Under the pieces are notes generated by a model. The model made no database searches, was not told the DNA's origin, and saw nothing but the letters and a program-made list of their open reading frames with translations. DNA of 64,000 bases, from assembly GCA_020633325.1 (NCBI GenBank), contig JACKDX010000002.1, positions 434,001 to 498,000 of the forward strand. The letters are read 5' to 3'. Made by a program: the position numbers and the translations under genes. Every line of letters starts with the position of its first letter. The first letter of the stretch is position 1. Source of the DNA: Myxococcales bacterium (GTDB lineage: Bacteria > Myxococcota_A > Polyangia > Polyangiales > GCA-016699535). Below, piece by piece: positions 15,508-23,578 of this stretch.

Positions 15508-16212
15508 CTACAGGCGACTTGTAGGTGGGGTCCCACCGTCGGCGCATATTTGGATCGCCGTGAACACGTCGTAATCGCTTACCAGTCCTTGCACGCAAGG
15601 CAAAAAGGGCACTATCACAATTCCAAAACCGGCAATTGTGCGCCCCGCGCTAGCGATGCCTTGAATGATCTTGCCCACTACTCCTAAAAGTAATGCACCC
15701 GCACCGATACCCAGGGCGACGAGGCCCACACGCCATCGCTCGGCAATCTGCTCCGATGGTGACGCATTGGTCGCCACCAAAGGCTCCGTCGTTGCACCCT
15801 GCGTTGCCCAATTGCTGAGGGCTTGCTCCTGAGTTTGGCCAGGCGCCACGGGTACCACCGCAAATTCATAGTTCGGAAATTTCTCTTTATATTCAGCCGA
15901 GTTCATGTATGCTCGCACGCAACCTTCGCCGAACCACTTCACGCAATTTGCTATATGGCAAGCAAAAAGCGCACTGTAATCTTCGGGATCCATATCACAC
16001 ACCGAATCGTAGTTTGCGTCCGTAGAGTGGTCGACACAAAATCTGACATCGTCTAGCTCCACATCTGCGCATGCCAGCTCCCATTCCTCATCATTGCTCT
16101 GACCAGCACTGTCATCGCCCGTCTCATCCGCCATAGGCGCGGCGCAACCTGTAGGTCCAGTCACAAAAAATACGATAAGCAAGCGAGCCAATAAGGGAGT
16201 GATGCGAGGCAT
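15508..16212 (-). CDS. Putative lipoprotein with internal membrane segment
   Basis: The 234-residue protein starts with a type II signal peptide (LLARLLIVFFVTGPTGC, Cys23). Residues 40 to 110 are acidic and Cys-rich (several Cys pairs such as FACHIANC), suggesting a disulphide-bonded domain. A strongly hydrophobic Gly/Ala/Leu stretch follows at about 163 to 200 (VGLVALGIGAGALLLGVVGKI), then a second hydrophobic run IVIVPFLP. I do not recognise the family. It lies upstream of the B12-riboswitch promoter on the same strand, 40 bases from the -35 box, with no obvious terminator between, so read-through into the riboswitch is possible. No functional link to B12 can be shown from its sequence. Confidence 0.7.
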   Translation of the reverse strand: MPRITPLLARLLIVFFVTGPTGCAAPMADETGDDSAGQSNDEEWELACADVELDDVRFCVDHSTDANYDSVCDMDPEDYSALFACHIANCVKWFGEGCVRAYMNSAEYKEKFPNYEFAVVPVAPGQTQEQALSNWATQGATTEPLVATNASPSEQIAERWRVGLVALGIGAGALLLGVVGKIIQGIASAGRTIAGFGIVIVPFLPCVQGLVSDYDVFTAIQICADGGTPPTSRL

Positions 16213-16250
16213 GGAACTTTTCTAAGCAAACACCATGCCGCAATTCAGCC

Positions 16251-16454
16251 ATGGGCCATCCCACGGATTTCATTGACCTGCTACGGCGAGCCCAGGGCAC
16301 CGGCGCTGCGAACAGGAGGGTGCGGCGGCCCCAGCAGTGGGACCCCGCTGCTGTTGACCTCACGACATTGTCGGCCCCATCCGATTACGAAGGGGATGGG
16401 ATTCTCTGTATTGCGAGAGCAGATAGCACCGTTACTACAGGGTGCCGTAATTGA
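16251..16454 (+). pseudogene. Possible decayed coding remnant, first segment
   Basis: A 67-codon ATG frame (MGHPTDFIDLLRRAQGTG.., through LTTLSAPSDYEGDG) reads like protein, but protein-like sequence then continues in the next frame (16390-16527, VLREQIAPLLQGAV) and then in the third frame at 16499. This stepwise frame drift is what an old gene with small indels looks like. No family was recognised and the alternative, chance ORFs in an intergenic gap, is quite possible. Confidence 0.25.
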
Positions 16455-16498
16455 GCCCCAGGACTTTAACGCGCGCTGGCAGCCAATGGGTGCAGACA

Positions 16499-16723
16499 AT
16501 GGCCAACAAGTACGACGCGCTCCTTGAGCTCGAAGCATCGGTCGAGGCGTTGAGAATCTCCGCGTTTAATCACAATAGCAACCATAGCGTTTTTGACATG
16601 TGTCTTGCGCTTGCGGGAACGGACACCCGTGAGCCTGAGGAGATCCTGTTTCCCGAATTCTTGGAGGCGTTTGGTCGTGCTAGACGCTATAACGGTGCGA
16701 CCTCTAAAGTCGCGCGGCCATGA
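16499..16723 (+). CDS. Small hypothetical protein or end of a decayed gene
   Basis: A 74-residue frame starting MANKYDALLELEASVEALRI has acidic, amphipathic-helix character and plausible codon use, with no Cys cluster, signal peptide or known motif. It could be a free-standing small gene, or the 3' remnant of the drifting frames that begin at 16251. Its last 37 bases overlap the convergent lipoprotein gene at 16687-18492. Nothing indicates its function. Confidence 0.35.
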   Translation: MANKYDALLELEASVEALRISAFNHNSNHSVFDMCLALAGTDTREPEEILFPEFLEAFGRARRYNGATSKVARP

Positions 16724-18492
16724 GGGCCGCCAAATTTGATCTCAAGCTCGTTGGACGCATTCTGTAAGTTGCGAACACTCGTGTACGTGGCCAATGGGGC
16801 TTCTGGAGGAGCGTTTTGTGGAAATAAAAACTGCCAATGCTCCGGGTCCTCTAACTGCGCAAGCGATGCTCCAGTCACAAGAAGGTTATCTCGATTGACA
16901 CTGGTGAGAATCGTGAAGAGATCGCCGTGTTGAGAGGGTCGCCATTTTCCACTGCGTGGATCGTAGAATAAAATGGCTCCAAATTTTGCAACCGTGCAGA
17001 AGAGGCCCGTTTCCGCTGTCCTACTAGAAGGGTCCGTGGGATGACTGTGGGCATAATTTGGGTCACCTACAATACCTGCCACGGTCCTGGTGCCGACGCG
17101 TATCACAAGTGTCATGGTATCTGGATGCCGTCGTGTGACCGCATACTCCCTCCCAAAAAGGCGCGTGAGGTGATGGACCGCCCAGGAGGCTTCGTGTTGG
17201 GCAATTCGATGAATCGCTTCCTCTGTAGCTCGGTTGGAAACGATGGCATCAGTCGGGGACAGACCGGCCAGCTGGCGCAATCGTGCTTCATAGCCAACGA
17301 GATGCAGTTCTGTTCCCTGGCGGGTGACCCTATCCAGAGAATAATTTTCGATCAATTGTTTAGCGGCATCCAGTGAGGCATGAAGCTCTTGTGGCGTAGC
17401 TGCCCGGTGCCAGGTACATACGCTCGTGGTCTGCGTTCCTGTCGAAAAGCCACCGGCCACCTGCGAAACGCCGAAAGGATACTTAGCATCAAGGGAAAGA
17501 GCGATTACGGTAAACTCCTCAGGGCTCAATTCTACGGTCGGATAACCTTCGAGTCCCGGGTAAACCTCCATACTTAGCGACACCAATTCGATGTCGTGTG
17601 TGAGAATCTTGATCGCCGCTTGTTCCAGCATGTGCCGCTCAACACCGGTCCATTGTCTAAGTTCGGCACCTACGAAGAGCCATTCTAAGAATGGTCGAGG
17701 ATCGGCAACTACAGTATAGGGAGTTTGCACTGGACGGTGGCCAAGAACAGCGTTCAGCACGTTAAGGATAGAGTTTTCGGCGCGGTTAGCAGCGGATCTA
17801 TTCTGTGCGAGATCGGCAAGCGTGGCTTGCCGGAACGTGTGGTGCGCTTGTGATCCAAAGCTACCCGGCATGCAATAAGCGCTCGGCTGGTTTTGGAGTT
17901 CAGCGGGTGCGCCGTCGGGCGGGCACCATGGCTCGCGTACGCATGCAGCAGAAGTGTACGCGACAGAACCGTCGTTATTGATAATCGGCGCATAGTCACT
18001 CTCTTGGCCTAATGCAAGAATCGGCTCACCCGCCGCTAACCGATGACGTGGCATTAGACGTAGGTCCGCGCCGATTGTAAAAACAGGGCAGGAAAATCGC
18101 CCAGGTGCCGCCACCTGATTTTCTAGGAGTTCCGCAGACGAAACCGCAACAGCGGCACGCACATCGTCGCTCTTAAGGATACTGCCCGCCAGATGTGGAG
18201 GATAAGCAATGCGCCACCATTCTTGTTGTGCATCCATCCGTTCAGCGAGCATGGCTAAGTTCGGCTCATCGACGGGCGCGCTCAGAGTAGTTTGGCTAGG
18301 GGTTATTACCCCACGGGGTTGCAACTGATGCCACACGGCATTTGAGACAACCTCGATATCGTAAAGCGTGCGTCGAACGGCCGAAGTGCTCGTTGCTTCT
18401 TGGCCGAGCTCAGAAGTTCGCTCGCAACTCGCGGCAAGCAAAGACACCACTATAGCGATAACTAGTCTCGGGGTTAAACGATTCCAGCGCAT
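16687..18492 (-). CDS. Large lipoprotein of unknown function
   Basis: The 601-residue protein has a type II signal sequence (RLVIAIVVSLLAASC, Cys23). The mature part is a mix of alpha and beta segments with scattered Cys (FSCPVF, ACVREPWCPPDGA, YCMPGSFG) likely forming disulphides. Notable segments are VVADPRPFLEWLFVGAELRQWTGVE, a helical stretch about residues 390 to 450, and a C-terminal beta-rich portion with TGLFCTVAKFGAILFYDPRSGKWRPSQHGDLF, which has the feel of an enzyme or inhibitor domain. I could not match it to a named family, and no catalytic pattern is evident. It begins about 460 bases downstream of the nearest upstream gene start region and is probably transcribed alone. Confidence 0.75.
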   Translation of the reverse strand: MRWNRLTPRLVIAIVVSLLAASCERTSELGQEATSTSAVRRTLYDIEVVSNAVWHQLQPRGVITPSQTTLSAPVDEPNLAMLAERMDAQQEWWRIAYPPHLAGSILKSDDVRAAVAVSSAELLENQVAAPGRFSCPVFTIGADLRLMPRHRLAAGEPILALGQESDYAPIINNDGSVAYTSAACVREPWCPPDGAPAELQNQPSAYCMPGSFGSQAHHTFRQATLADLAQNRSAANRAENSILNVLNAVLGHRPVQTPYTVVADPRPFLEWLFVGAELRQWTGVERHMLEQAAIKILTHDIELVSLSMEVYPGLEGYPTVELSPEEFTVIALSLDAKYPFGVSQVAGGFSTGTQTTSVCTWHRAATPQELHASLDAAKQLIENYSLDRVTRQGTELHLVGYEARLRQLAGLSPTDAIVSNRATEEAIHRIAQHEASWAVHHLTRLFGREYAVTRRHPDTMTLVIRVGTRTVAGIVGDPNYAHSHPTDPSSRTAETGLFCTVAKFGAILFYDPRSGKWRPSQHGDLFTILTSVNRDNLLVTGASLAQLEDPEHWQFLFPQNAPPEAPLATYTSVRNLQNASNELEIKFGGPHGRATLEVAPL

Positions 18493-18713
18493 TAGAGTCC
18501 CTAACGTCTAGCACCCAAACGTTGACGCGCAAGTCGGATCAGGGCGCAAGAAACTAAAGAATGTCACCGGAGACGGGGTGACTCACACAACGGACGCGAG
18601 AGATGGCATGGATGGCAAAGAGGCCCACACGGCCGTGTTTCGCGTGGACGGTGCTGCGTTGCGCGTCAGTTGGCGAAATACGGCTAAGAGAGCGTGTGCC
18701 GCCCCCGCGCGCC

Positions 18714-18956
18714 TCAGTGCCCCGTGGCATGTGCGCCGCTGAGTGCGGTGTCGCCACAGAACACAATGGCACAGTTTCGGCGTTGCGATGTGCCGAGTCG
18801 CTCACACAGCTCCGCAAGATCGTCGTCGACATCCAGCACTGCGGCTTCTTTGGTATGACCTGTGACTTGGTCATAAAGCGTATCGCCTAGCGCCAGCCAT
18901 CGGCCGATGTAGCGCGCATTGCTACAGATCTGATCCCAAGAGAGTCGCTGTCCCAT
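18714..18956 (-). CDS. Small hypothetical protein (80 aa)
   Basis: The frame encodes MGQRLSWDQICSNARYIGRW followed by VDDDLAELCERLGTSQRRNCAIVFCGD, a pattern reminiscent of small proteins found across myxobacterial genomes that begin with a Trp-containing helix (WD.IC....Y.GRW.AL) and end with CAI.FC. It is soluble, acidic and lacks a signal peptide. The two cysteines near the C-terminus could bind metal or be redox active. It lies on the same strand as pccB, 129 bases after that gene's end. The flanking 18493-18713 and 18957-19085 hold nothing I can assign. Confidence 0.6.
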   Translation of the reverse strand: MGQRLSWDQICSNARYIGRWLALGDTLYDQVTGHTKEAAVLDVDDDLAELCERLGTSQRRNCAIVFCGDTALSGAHATGH

Positions 18957-19085
18957 AGTGTCTCACCTAACTCCAGTTAAGCCGCATGGCCAACTAACTG
19001 CGCGGGCTCATACGGCTAAATGATCGGCACGTCAATCGACTACAGTGTTATTGAATTAAATACCGTGGTAACGGAATTTTAGAGG

Positions 19086-20627
19086 CTATAGCGGCATATT
19101 TCCATGCTTACGCGGGGGATTGTGGGCCCTTTTTTCCGTGAGCATGGCGAGGGATTGGGCGAGCCGAGTGCGGGTGTGGCGCGGATAAAGCACTTCGTCA
19201 ATAAAGCCGAGTTCGGCGGCCTTGAAGGGTGTTGCAAAGCTTTCGCGGTAAAGGGCGACATATTCGCGCCTGGCCGCCTCCTTGTCAGCCGCCTGTTCGA
19301 TTTCTTTGCGATAAACAATGTTAACAGCGCCCTCGGGGCCCATCACAGCAATTTCTGCCGTGGGATATGCGAGGTTGATATCGCTTCTGAGATGCTTAGA
19401 GCTCATCACGTCATATGCGCCGCCATAGGCCTTGCGTGTAATGACTGTGACTTTAGGTACGGTGGCGTACGCGTAGGCATAGATGAGCTTGGCCCCATGC
19501 TTGATGATGCCCCCGAACTCTTGATCGGTGCCCGGCAAAAAGCCCGGCACATCGACAAAGCTGATGATGGGTAGGTTGAAGCAGTCGCAAAAGCGTACAA
19601 AGCGCGCCGCCTTGACGGAAGCGCCTATATCTAAGCAACCGGCCAATACCATGGGTTGATTGGCCACGATGCCCACGGCACGTCCCGCAATGCGCGCAAA
19701 TGCGATGATGATGTTGGGCGCGTAGCCCGCTTGGACTTCAAGTAGCTCAGCGTTGTCGATGACCCGCTTCAATATCTCTCTCATGTCGTAAGGCTTGCTG
19801 GGATCGGTCGGCACCAAGTTATCGAGTGACTCGTCTTGTCGATCGTGGGCGTCGTCACATGGAACACACGGTGGATCCTGCTGGTTGTTGGATGGCAAAT
19901 AGCTCAGAAGCTTTCGGATCTCCGCTAAGCAGGCCGTATCGTCGGGGGAGCTAAAGTGGGCGACACCGCTTTTGGTGTTGTGAGTAAAAGCGCCGCCAAG
20001 TTCTTCTTTACTCACCTCTTCATGGGTGACGGTCTTGATCACATCCGGACCGGTGATGAACATGTAAGAAGAATCCTGCACCATGAATATGAAATCCGTG
20101 AGTGCAGGGCTATAGACCGCGCCGCCGGCACAAGGTCCCATGATGGCGCTGATCTGCGGCACGACGCCCGAAGCGAGCGTATTACGTAGAAAAATATCTG
20201 CGTAGCCGCCCAGGGACTCGACACCCTCCTGGATTCTCGCGCCGCCGGAGTCATTCAACCCGACGATGGGCGCGCCTACTTTAGTGGCAAGGTCCATCAC
20301 CTTACAAATCTTGGCGGCGTTGGCACCACTTAAAGATCCCCCAAAAACCGTAAAGTCTTGCGCGAACACGAAGACCTGCCGGTCGTCCACAGTGCCATAG
20401 CCAGTGATCACACCATCGCCCGGCACCTTGCTATTCTCCATGCCGAAGCTCGAACATCGATGGGTGACGAGGCGGTCGAGTTCCACGAAGCTGTCTGAAT
20501 CGAGTAGGGTCTCGATCCGCTCTCTGGCGGTCAACTTCCCGGAGGCGTGCTGTTTCTCGATGCGTCCTTCGCCGCCGCCGAGATCGGCCAAGCGGTTGAG
20601 CTCTTTGAGACGTGCATGCGGGTCCAT
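19086..20627 (-). CDS. pccB: Propionyl-CoA-type carboxylase, carboxyltransferase (beta) subunit
   Basis: The 513-residue carboxyltransferase transfers CO2 from carboxybiotin to an acyl-CoA. It shows GKLTARERI near the N-terminus, the CoA-site GGSLSGANAAKICKVMDLA and LNDSGGARIQEGV, SAIMGPCAGGAVYSPALTDF, then the biotin-side region GFLPGTDQEFGGIIKHGAK and KAYGGAYDVM, and ends with the near-invariant PPRKHGNMPL. This ending and overall length fit propionyl/methylmalonyl-CoA enzymes rather than AccD. No biotin carboxylase or carrier subunit is next to it. It starts four bases after gcvPA, so it is the last gene of the glycine-cleavage operon, an unusual partner. The methylmalonyl-CoA it likely makes is normally used by a B12-dependent mutase. 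Confidence 0.9.
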   Translation of the reverse strand: MDPHARLKELNRLADLGGGEGRIEKQHASGKLTARERIETLLDSDSFVELDRLVTHRCSSFGMENSKVPGDGVITGYGTVDDRQVFVFAQDFTVFGGSLSGANAAKICKVMDLATKVGAPIVGLNDSGGARIQEGVESLGGYADIFLRNTLASGVVPQISAIMGPCAGGAVYSPALTDFIFMVQDSSYMFITGPDVIKTVTHEEVSKEELGGAFTHNTKSGVAHFSSPDDTACLAEIRKLLSYLPSNNQQDPPCVPCDDAHDRQDESLDNLVPTDPSKPYDMREILKRVIDNAELLEVQAGYAPNIIIAFARIAGRAVGIVANQPMVLAGCLDIGASVKAARFVRFCDCFNLPIISFVDVPGFLPGTDQEFGGIIKHGAKLIYAYAYATVPKVTVITRKAYGGAYDVMSSKHLRSDINLAYPTAEIAVMGPEGAVNIVYRKEIEQAADKEAARREYVALYRESFATPFKAAELGFIDEVLYPRHTRTRLAQSLAMLTEKRAHNPPRKHGNMPL

Positions 20628-20631
20628 GAGG

Positions 20632-21996
20632 TCAATCCTTCTTGCCGTTGGCCCGTAGTGCTTCTACGAAACGATCGAGGTCGGCTTTCTTGTGTCGCTC
20701 CGTGACAGCCACTAGGAAGTCAAAGATGCGGTCAGGAAAGAATCGCGAAAGGGCGACGCCGCCCAAGATATCCTTTGCGAGCAGTGCTTTGAGAATCTCT
20801 TCGGCGGGCCTGTGTGTGGCACGGACCACAAACTCGTTAAAGATGGGCGCTGAATAGGGGATTTCATAGTCTGGTAGCCGGCTGATGGCATCGCGAAGAT
20901 AGAGCGCCGCATCAAGACATGTCTGAGCAACATGCACGAAGCCGGTTTTGCCCAGTAAAGCCAGCCGGATGGAAAATGCCAGCGCAACCAGGCCCTGGTT
21001 CGTACATATATTGGACGTGGCACGCTCACGTCGGATGTGTTGCTCCCGCGTAGTCAACGTGAGCACATAGCCCGTCTGGCCCGCGGCATCGGTACTGGCT
21101 CCCACCAAGCGTCCGGGCATGTTGCGGAGATAGCGCTCCTTACAACTGAAGAGACCCACGCCTGGTCCGCCCATTTGGGGCAAGCCCGCAAGGGGTTGTC
21201 CTTCCCCCACGGCGATGTCAATGCCGCATTCCCCTGGCGCCTTCACGAGAGCGAGCGAATAAGGTTCGGGGGTTGCCGTAATCACCAACGCACCGTGTTC
21301 ATGTGCGCGTGCGCGTATGACGTCCAGATCCTCGATTGAGCCCATGACATTGGGGTATCCAACGACCACCGCAGCCACTTGGCTGTTCAGTTTTGACGAA
21401 AGCGCATCGAGATCCGTCGCGCCATCCGGAGCGAGGGCAACTTCATCTACGAGAGGCGTTCCTTCGTCCAACCACTGAATGTAGGAGCGGACAGTATCAG
21501 CGTACTCAGGATGCAGGCCTTGAGACAGCAAACACACGCCTCTTTGGGTTACCCGGCGTGCCATCAACACGGCCTCCGCTGTGGCGCTGGCGCCGTCGTA
21601 CATCGAGGAGTTGGCCACATCCATGCCGAAAAGCTGGCACACCAACGTTTGAAACTCGAAAATCGCCTGTAATGTGCCTTGGGCGACCTCCGCCTGATAA
21701 GGCGTGTAGGCCGTGTAGAACTCCCCCCTTAATAGGAGCTGATCGACGGCGGGCGGGATATGATGTGTGTAGGCGCCCGCGCCCAAAAAGGAGAGCTGGG
21801 TGGCTGCGGTGTTCTGGGCCGCAAGCGATTGAAGATGCTCCATCAGCGCCGATTCGTCCAAGGGTGTATCCAGCTTGAGCGGTTCGCGAAGGCGCTTGTG
21901 CTCTGGCATCGACTCAAACAACGCGTCAATGGATGGGACGCCGATGACTTGCAGCATCTCTCCGATCTCTTCCTCCGTGTGAGGCAAGTAGCGCAT
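20632..21996 (-). CDS. gcvPA: Glycine dehydrogenase (decarboxylating) subunit 1
   Basis: The N-terminal half-enzyme of split glycine decarboxylase (P-protein). In bacteria with split GcvP the alpha subunit (this one, 454 residues) helps build the active site while the beta subunit carries the PLP lysine. Diagnostic stretches are MRYLPHTEEEI at the start, FLGAGAYTHHIPPAV, FYTAYTPYQAEVAQGTLQ, FEFQTLVCQLFGMDVANSSMYDGA, TNQGLVALAFSIRLALLG, and a C-terminus as in GcvPA. The start ATG at 21996 lies three bases behind gcvH. The partner gcvPB is not in this window: pccB occupies its usual place. The complex is cytoplasmic and feeds one-carbon units to tetrahydrofolate. Confidence 0.95.
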   Translation of the reverse strand: MRYLPHTEEEIGEMLQVIGVPSIDALFESMPEHKRLREPLKLDTPLDESALMEHLQSLAAQNTAATQLSFLGAGAYTHHIPPAVDQLLLRGEFYTAYTPYQAEVAQGTLQAIFEFQTLVCQLFGMDVANSSMYDGASATAEAVLMARRVTQRGVCLLSQGLHPEYADTVRSYIQWLDEGTPLVDEVALAPDGATDLDALSSKLNSQVAAVVVGYPNVMGSIEDLDVIRARAHEHGALVITATPEPYSLALVKAPGECGIDIAVGEGQPLAGLPQMGGPGVGLFSCKERYLRNMPGRLVGASTDAAGQTGYVLTLTTREQHIRRERATSNICTNQGLVALAFSIRLALLGKTGFVHVAQTCLDAALYLRDAISRLPDYEIPYSAPIFNEFVVRATHRPAEEILKALLAKDILGGVALSRFFPDRIFDFLVAVTERHKKADLDRFVEALRANGKKD

Positions 21997-21999
21997 GGT

Positions 22000-22401
22000 T
22001 TATGTGTCCTCGTGCTCGACAAAATCGGCGTACGACTTGGCGTCGAGCAGCGTTTCAAGCTCGCTGGGATGAGCGGGTTTGAGCACCAATAGCCATCCAT
22101 GATCGTAGGCGCTTTCGTTGATCAGCTCAGGCTGATCATTGAGCGCCTGATTGACCTCGATCACTTCTCCGCTCACCGGCGCAAACAACTCGCTGACCGT
22201 CTTGACCGACTCCACGTCACCGAAACGCTTGCCTGCTTCGAGGCGGCTACCGGGTGACGGAAGATCGACCAAGGTGATATCCCCGAGCTGAGTAACTGCA
22301 AAAGCGGTGATGCCGACGCGCAGCGTTCCGTCGGGTTCTTCGCGCGCCCACTCATGGTCTTTGGTGTAAAAATAGTTTTCGGGAAACGAATTGTCGCTCA
22401 T
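22000..22401 (-). CDS. gcvH: Glycine cleavage system H protein
   Basis: GcvH is the lipoyl carrier that shuttles the aminomethyl group between the P, T and L proteins. The 133-residue product contains the start YFYTKDHEW, VGITAFAVTQLGDI, and the lipoylation loop FGDVESVKTVSELFAPVSGEV with the modified lysine at K67, then the family ending NESAYDHGWLL and FVEHEDT. Length and motifs are typical. Start ATG at 22401 overlaps the gcvT stop (ATGA), so translation is coupled to gcvT. Confidence 0.97.
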   Translation of the reverse strand: MSDNSFPENYFYTKDHEWAREEPDGTLRVGITAFAVTQLGDITLVDLPSPGSRLEAGKRFGDVESVKTVSELFAPVSGEVIEVNQALNDQPELINESAYDHGWLLVLKPAHPSELETLLDAKSYADFVEHEDT

Positions 22402-23513
22402 GCGTTATTGGCCTTCCTTCGATAAAACGGCGTCTTCACTACGTTAGCCTCCACAGCTTTTCCGCGAATATCAATCAACAATGACGTGCCAGGCGCTGCC
22501 AATCCAATCGGCACATAGCCCAAACCTATGTTTTTGCCTAGCGTAGGTGAAGGTGATCCGCTCGTGACCTGTCCGATGGGTTGGCCCGCCCCATCAATAA
22601 TCGGATGCCCATGCCGGGCGATGCCGCGACCCGACATTTCAAACCCTACCAATTTGCGCGTGGGCGGCAGCTCTTTGGCGGCGAGGAGCGCGCGCCGTCC
22701 GACAAAGTCGCCTTTCCCGAGCTTTACCGTCCATCCAAGCCCGGCCTCAAAGGGATGGGTTTGTGCATTAATGTCTTGGCCATGGAGACATAACCGTGCT
22801 TCAAGCCGCAAGGTGTCGCGCGCGCCCAATCCACACGGGCAAAGCCCCCTCGCGCGTCCGGTAAGGAGTAGCTGCTGCCACAGCTTCACCACGTCTTTGG
22901 CCGGACAAAAGATTTCGACGCCATCTTCGCCCGTATATCCCGTTCGCGCAATCCATATGGAGGAGTAGCCCGCACCCATGTGCATGTGCCCAAACGGCGA
23001 AAGCGCGGAGGAGGCGCCGGGAAAACCCGCATCTAGAAGCACCGGCAAAGCTTGGGGACCTTGTAGGGCAAGGAGCGCCCAGTCCTGGCTCACGTCTGCA
23101 AAACGACAGTCCCAGCGCGCGGCCTGCTCTGCGAGATATGGCGCAACGGTGGCACGATTGGACGCGTTGCATACTACAAAGAGCGCGTCGCGGTCGTGGC
23201 GATACAGGATGAGGTCATCGATAATCCCGCCTTGTTCGTTACACAGAAGCGTGTAGAGCGCCTTTCTTTCCTCAAGCGCTTGCACGTCGCCCGTGACAAC
23301 GGAGTCAAGGAAATTCACGGCTTCTTGGCCCACCACGCTAAGCTCACCCATGTGAGAGACATCAAAGATGCCTGCGCGTTGGCGGACTGCATGATGCTCC
23401 GCGACGATACCGGCATACTGGACGGGCATTTCGTAACCAGCAAAGGGGACGAGCCGCGCTCCAAGTGCTTGATGCTCCTTAAAGAGAGGTGTGCGCAAAA
23501 GAGGGGGTTCCAT
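22398..23513 (-). CDS. gcvT: Glycine cleavage T protein (aminomethyltransferase)
   Basis: GcvT releases ammonia from the H-protein-bound intermediate and passes the methylene to tetrahydrofolate. The 371-residue protein starts LLRTPLFKEHQALGARLVPFAGYEMPVQY and contains FDVSHMGEL, the folate-site segment with GYTGEDGVEIF, LGARDTLRLEARLCLHGQD, and the C-terminal IGQVTSGSPSPTLGKNIGLGYV. The key Asp of the DVSHMGE motif is present. ATG at 23513 is the first start and gives the family's normal N-terminus. It is the first gene of a gcvT-gcvH-gcvPA-pccB operon and diverges from a sigma-54 activator gene 65 bases away. No glycine riboswitch pattern was seen in that gap. Confidence 0.96.
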   Translation of the reverse strand: MEPPLLRTPLFKEHQALGARLVPFAGYEMPVQYAGIVAEHHAVRQRAGIFDVSHMGELSVVGQEAVNFLDSVVTGDVQALEERKALYTLLCNEQGGIIDDLILYRHDRDALFVVCNASNRATVAPYLAEQAARWDCRFADVSQDWALLALQGPQALPVLLDAGFPGASSALSPFGHMHMGAGYSSIWIARTGYTGEDGVEIFCPAKDVVKLWQQLLLTGRARGLCPCGLGARDTLRLEARLCLHGQDINAQTHPFEAGLGWTVKLGKGDFVGRRALLAAKELPPTRKLVGFEMSGRGIARHGHPIIDGAGQPIGQVTSGSPSPTLGKNIGLGYVPIGLAAPGTSLLIDIRGKAVEANVVKTPFYRRKANNA

Positions 23514-23578
23514 AGGCGCGTTCTACATAAGGTAAACCCTTTGAGGCAACAGGTGCGCGTATTTCGCGATAACGCCGC

